A stretch of 5,450 nucleotides of DNA from Candidatus Peregrinibacteria bacterium RIFCSPLOWO2_01_FULL_48_20 (GTDB lineage: Bacteria > Patescibacteriota > Gracilibacteria > UBA1369 > 2-02-FULL-48-14), in assembly GCA_001787475.1 (NCBI GenBank), contig MFXB01000053.1, positions 1-5,450 on the forward strand, read 5' to 3'. Shown in pieces: positions 5,080 through 5,450 of the stretch (its first letter is position 1; each line of letters opens with the position of its first letter). Under the pieces are notes generated by a model, which was not told the DNA's origin, made no database searches, and worked only from the letters and a program-made list of their open reading frames with translations. The position numbers and the translations under genes are program-made.

Positions 5080-5085
5080 TTCCCT

Positions 5086-5181
5086 ACGCCTGGTGCGTGG
5101 GGCTGTAGCTTAATCGGTTAAAGCATCTAGTCTTGACAGCCAGAGGATGCGAGTTCAACTCTCGTCAGCTCCACCAGGCGT
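5086..5181 (+). repeat. Ten-base inverted repeat enclosing the second tRNA
   Basis: ACGCCTGGTG (5086-5095) is the exact reverse complement of CACCAGGCGT (5172-5181). The right arm includes the discriminator and the encoded CCA, so the leader of the primary transcript can pair with the tRNA's own 3' end and trailer. T residues continue to 5184, which makes the whole look like a hairpin terminator with the tRNA as its loop. Confidence 0.55.
5099..5176 (+). tRNA. Unusual tRNA: Val(GAC)-like with enlarged anticodon loop, or TGA anticodon
   Basis: A 78-base tRNA gene with CCA encoded at 5174-5176. The acceptor stem GGGGCTG/CAGCTCC has a G:U at position 3:70 (5101/5170) and discriminator A. The D arm GCTT/AAGC with its GG loop and the T arm GCGAG/CTCGT with TTCAACT are sound. 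The anticodon arm is not standard. Kept in register with the D stem, TCTAG (5126-5130) pairs with CCAGA (5140-5144) with one A-C mismatch, leaving a nine-base loop in which T-GAC-A would read valine codons. If T5131 pairs with G5139 the stem has six pairs and a seven-base loop CTTGACA with anticodon TGA (serine), but then position 37 is C and the long serine variable arm is missing. Valine ancestry seems more likely. It may be a functional odd tRNA, a pseudo-tRNA or an assembly error. Confidence 0.82.
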
Positions 5182-5182
5182 T

Positions 5183-5450
5183 TTACTCTTCAAACAAAAC
5201 TCCTTGAAAATTCGGGCTTCTAAAAATTCTCCCTTCCGGGCTCACGAGCATCGCCTCCACCGGCAAGGTCGGCAATAACTTTTGAGCTTCTTCGTAGCCG
5301 AGCACAAACAGTGCCGTCGAATACACATCCGCCAAAAGCGCGGAAGAAGATTGCGTGTAAACGGCGAGCATCCCGACGGCCGGCTCGCCCGTTCGCGGAT
5401 CCACCAAGTGGTGACGATTCCTCCACTTACGTCTGGAAGGACTGCTGGAA
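5183..5450 (-). CDS. apbE: ApbE-family FMN:protein transferase, C-terminal part
   Basis: The last 88 residues of an ApbE protein, cut by the right window edge. ApbE uses FAD to attach FMN covalently to a Thr or Ser of target proteins such as NqrB/NqrC or RnfG-type subunits, usually outside the cytoplasmic membrane. The visible part has the family signature 'HHLVDPRTGEP' (13-23 of the fragment) and the metal-binding 'ADVYSTALFVLG' (40-51, Asp41 and Thr45). The serine- and arginine-rich stretch before the His-His is where other members carry the serine/threonine substrate-binding region. An in-frame TTG at 5407 could be mistaken for a start, but the conserved His-His lies upstream of it, so the gene clearly continues beyond 5450. 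It converges on the second tRNA, with six bases between the CCA and its stop. No flavinylation target is in view. Confidence 0.92.
   Translation of the reverse strand, partial: SSSPSRRKWRNRHHLVDPRTGEPAVGMLAVYTQSSSALLADVYSTALFVLGYEEAQKLLPTLPVEAMLVSPEGRIFRSPNFQGVLFEE

Noticed and set aside
1..5450. UGA-recoded genetic code (as in Gracilibacteria and Absconditabacteria)
   Set aside because: TGA ends three genes at ATGA junctions and none of the recognised proteins contains an in-frame TGA.
1..5450. CRISPR array, insertion sequence, prophage or defence genes
   Set aside because: No regularly spaced repeats, transposase or integrase motifs, or phage or defence proteins are present; the only repeats are the paired modules around tRNA-Asp and the arms around the second tRNA.

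Overview
The window is bacterial, gene-dense and made of ordinary chromosomal genes plus two tRNA genes. It most resembles an uncultured Candidate Phyla Radiation (Patescibacteria) type genome. That placement is an inference from compact gene packing, starts that mostly lack a clear Shine-Dalgarno sequence, three ATGA stop/start overlaps, and a UbiA protein of the polyprenyl-phosphate phosphoribosyltransferase kind; no marker gene here proves it. TGA, TAG and TAA all end genes and no reading frame needs a TGA read-through, so the standard bacterial code applies rather than the UGA=Gly code of some CPR lineages.

Left part, minus strand (1-1520): a GT4 glycosyltransferase overlaps by ATGA a short DUF721/DciA-like protein, and a further gene may begin right at the left edge. 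A plausible promoter lies before the glycosyltransferase. tRNA-Asp(GTC) follows on the plus strand. It sits between two diverged copies of a 44-45 base two-hairpin module, both of which look like minus-strand terminators.

Middle (1723-2755): a minus-strand pair of a 76-residue two-helix membrane protein and a bacterial PH-domain membrane protein, joined by ATGA. Their likely promoter overlaps a plus-strand TATAAT box, so the 182-base divergent region probably fires both ways, with two back-to-back hairpins at the start of the minus-strand leader.

Right-centre, plus strand (2756-4933): a compact operon of a YqeG-like HAD phosphatase, a diacylglycerol-kinase-fold lipid kinase and a UbiA-family enzyme resembling decaprenyl-phosphate phosphoribosyltransferase, closed by an intrinsic terminator. 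Together they suggest a lipid-carrier or lipid-phosphate module: a phosphatase, a lipid kinase and an enzyme acting on a polyprenyl phosphate.

Right end (4934-5450): a promoter and a strong terminator enclose about 74 bases that may be a small RNA. A second extended -10 promoter then leads to an aberrant tRNA gene (Val-like with a 9-base anticodon loop, or TGA-anticodon with a 6-pair stem) that also carries a G3:U70 pair and a leader that pairs with its own CCA end. The C-terminal part of an ApbE-type FMN transferase converges on it and runs off the window.
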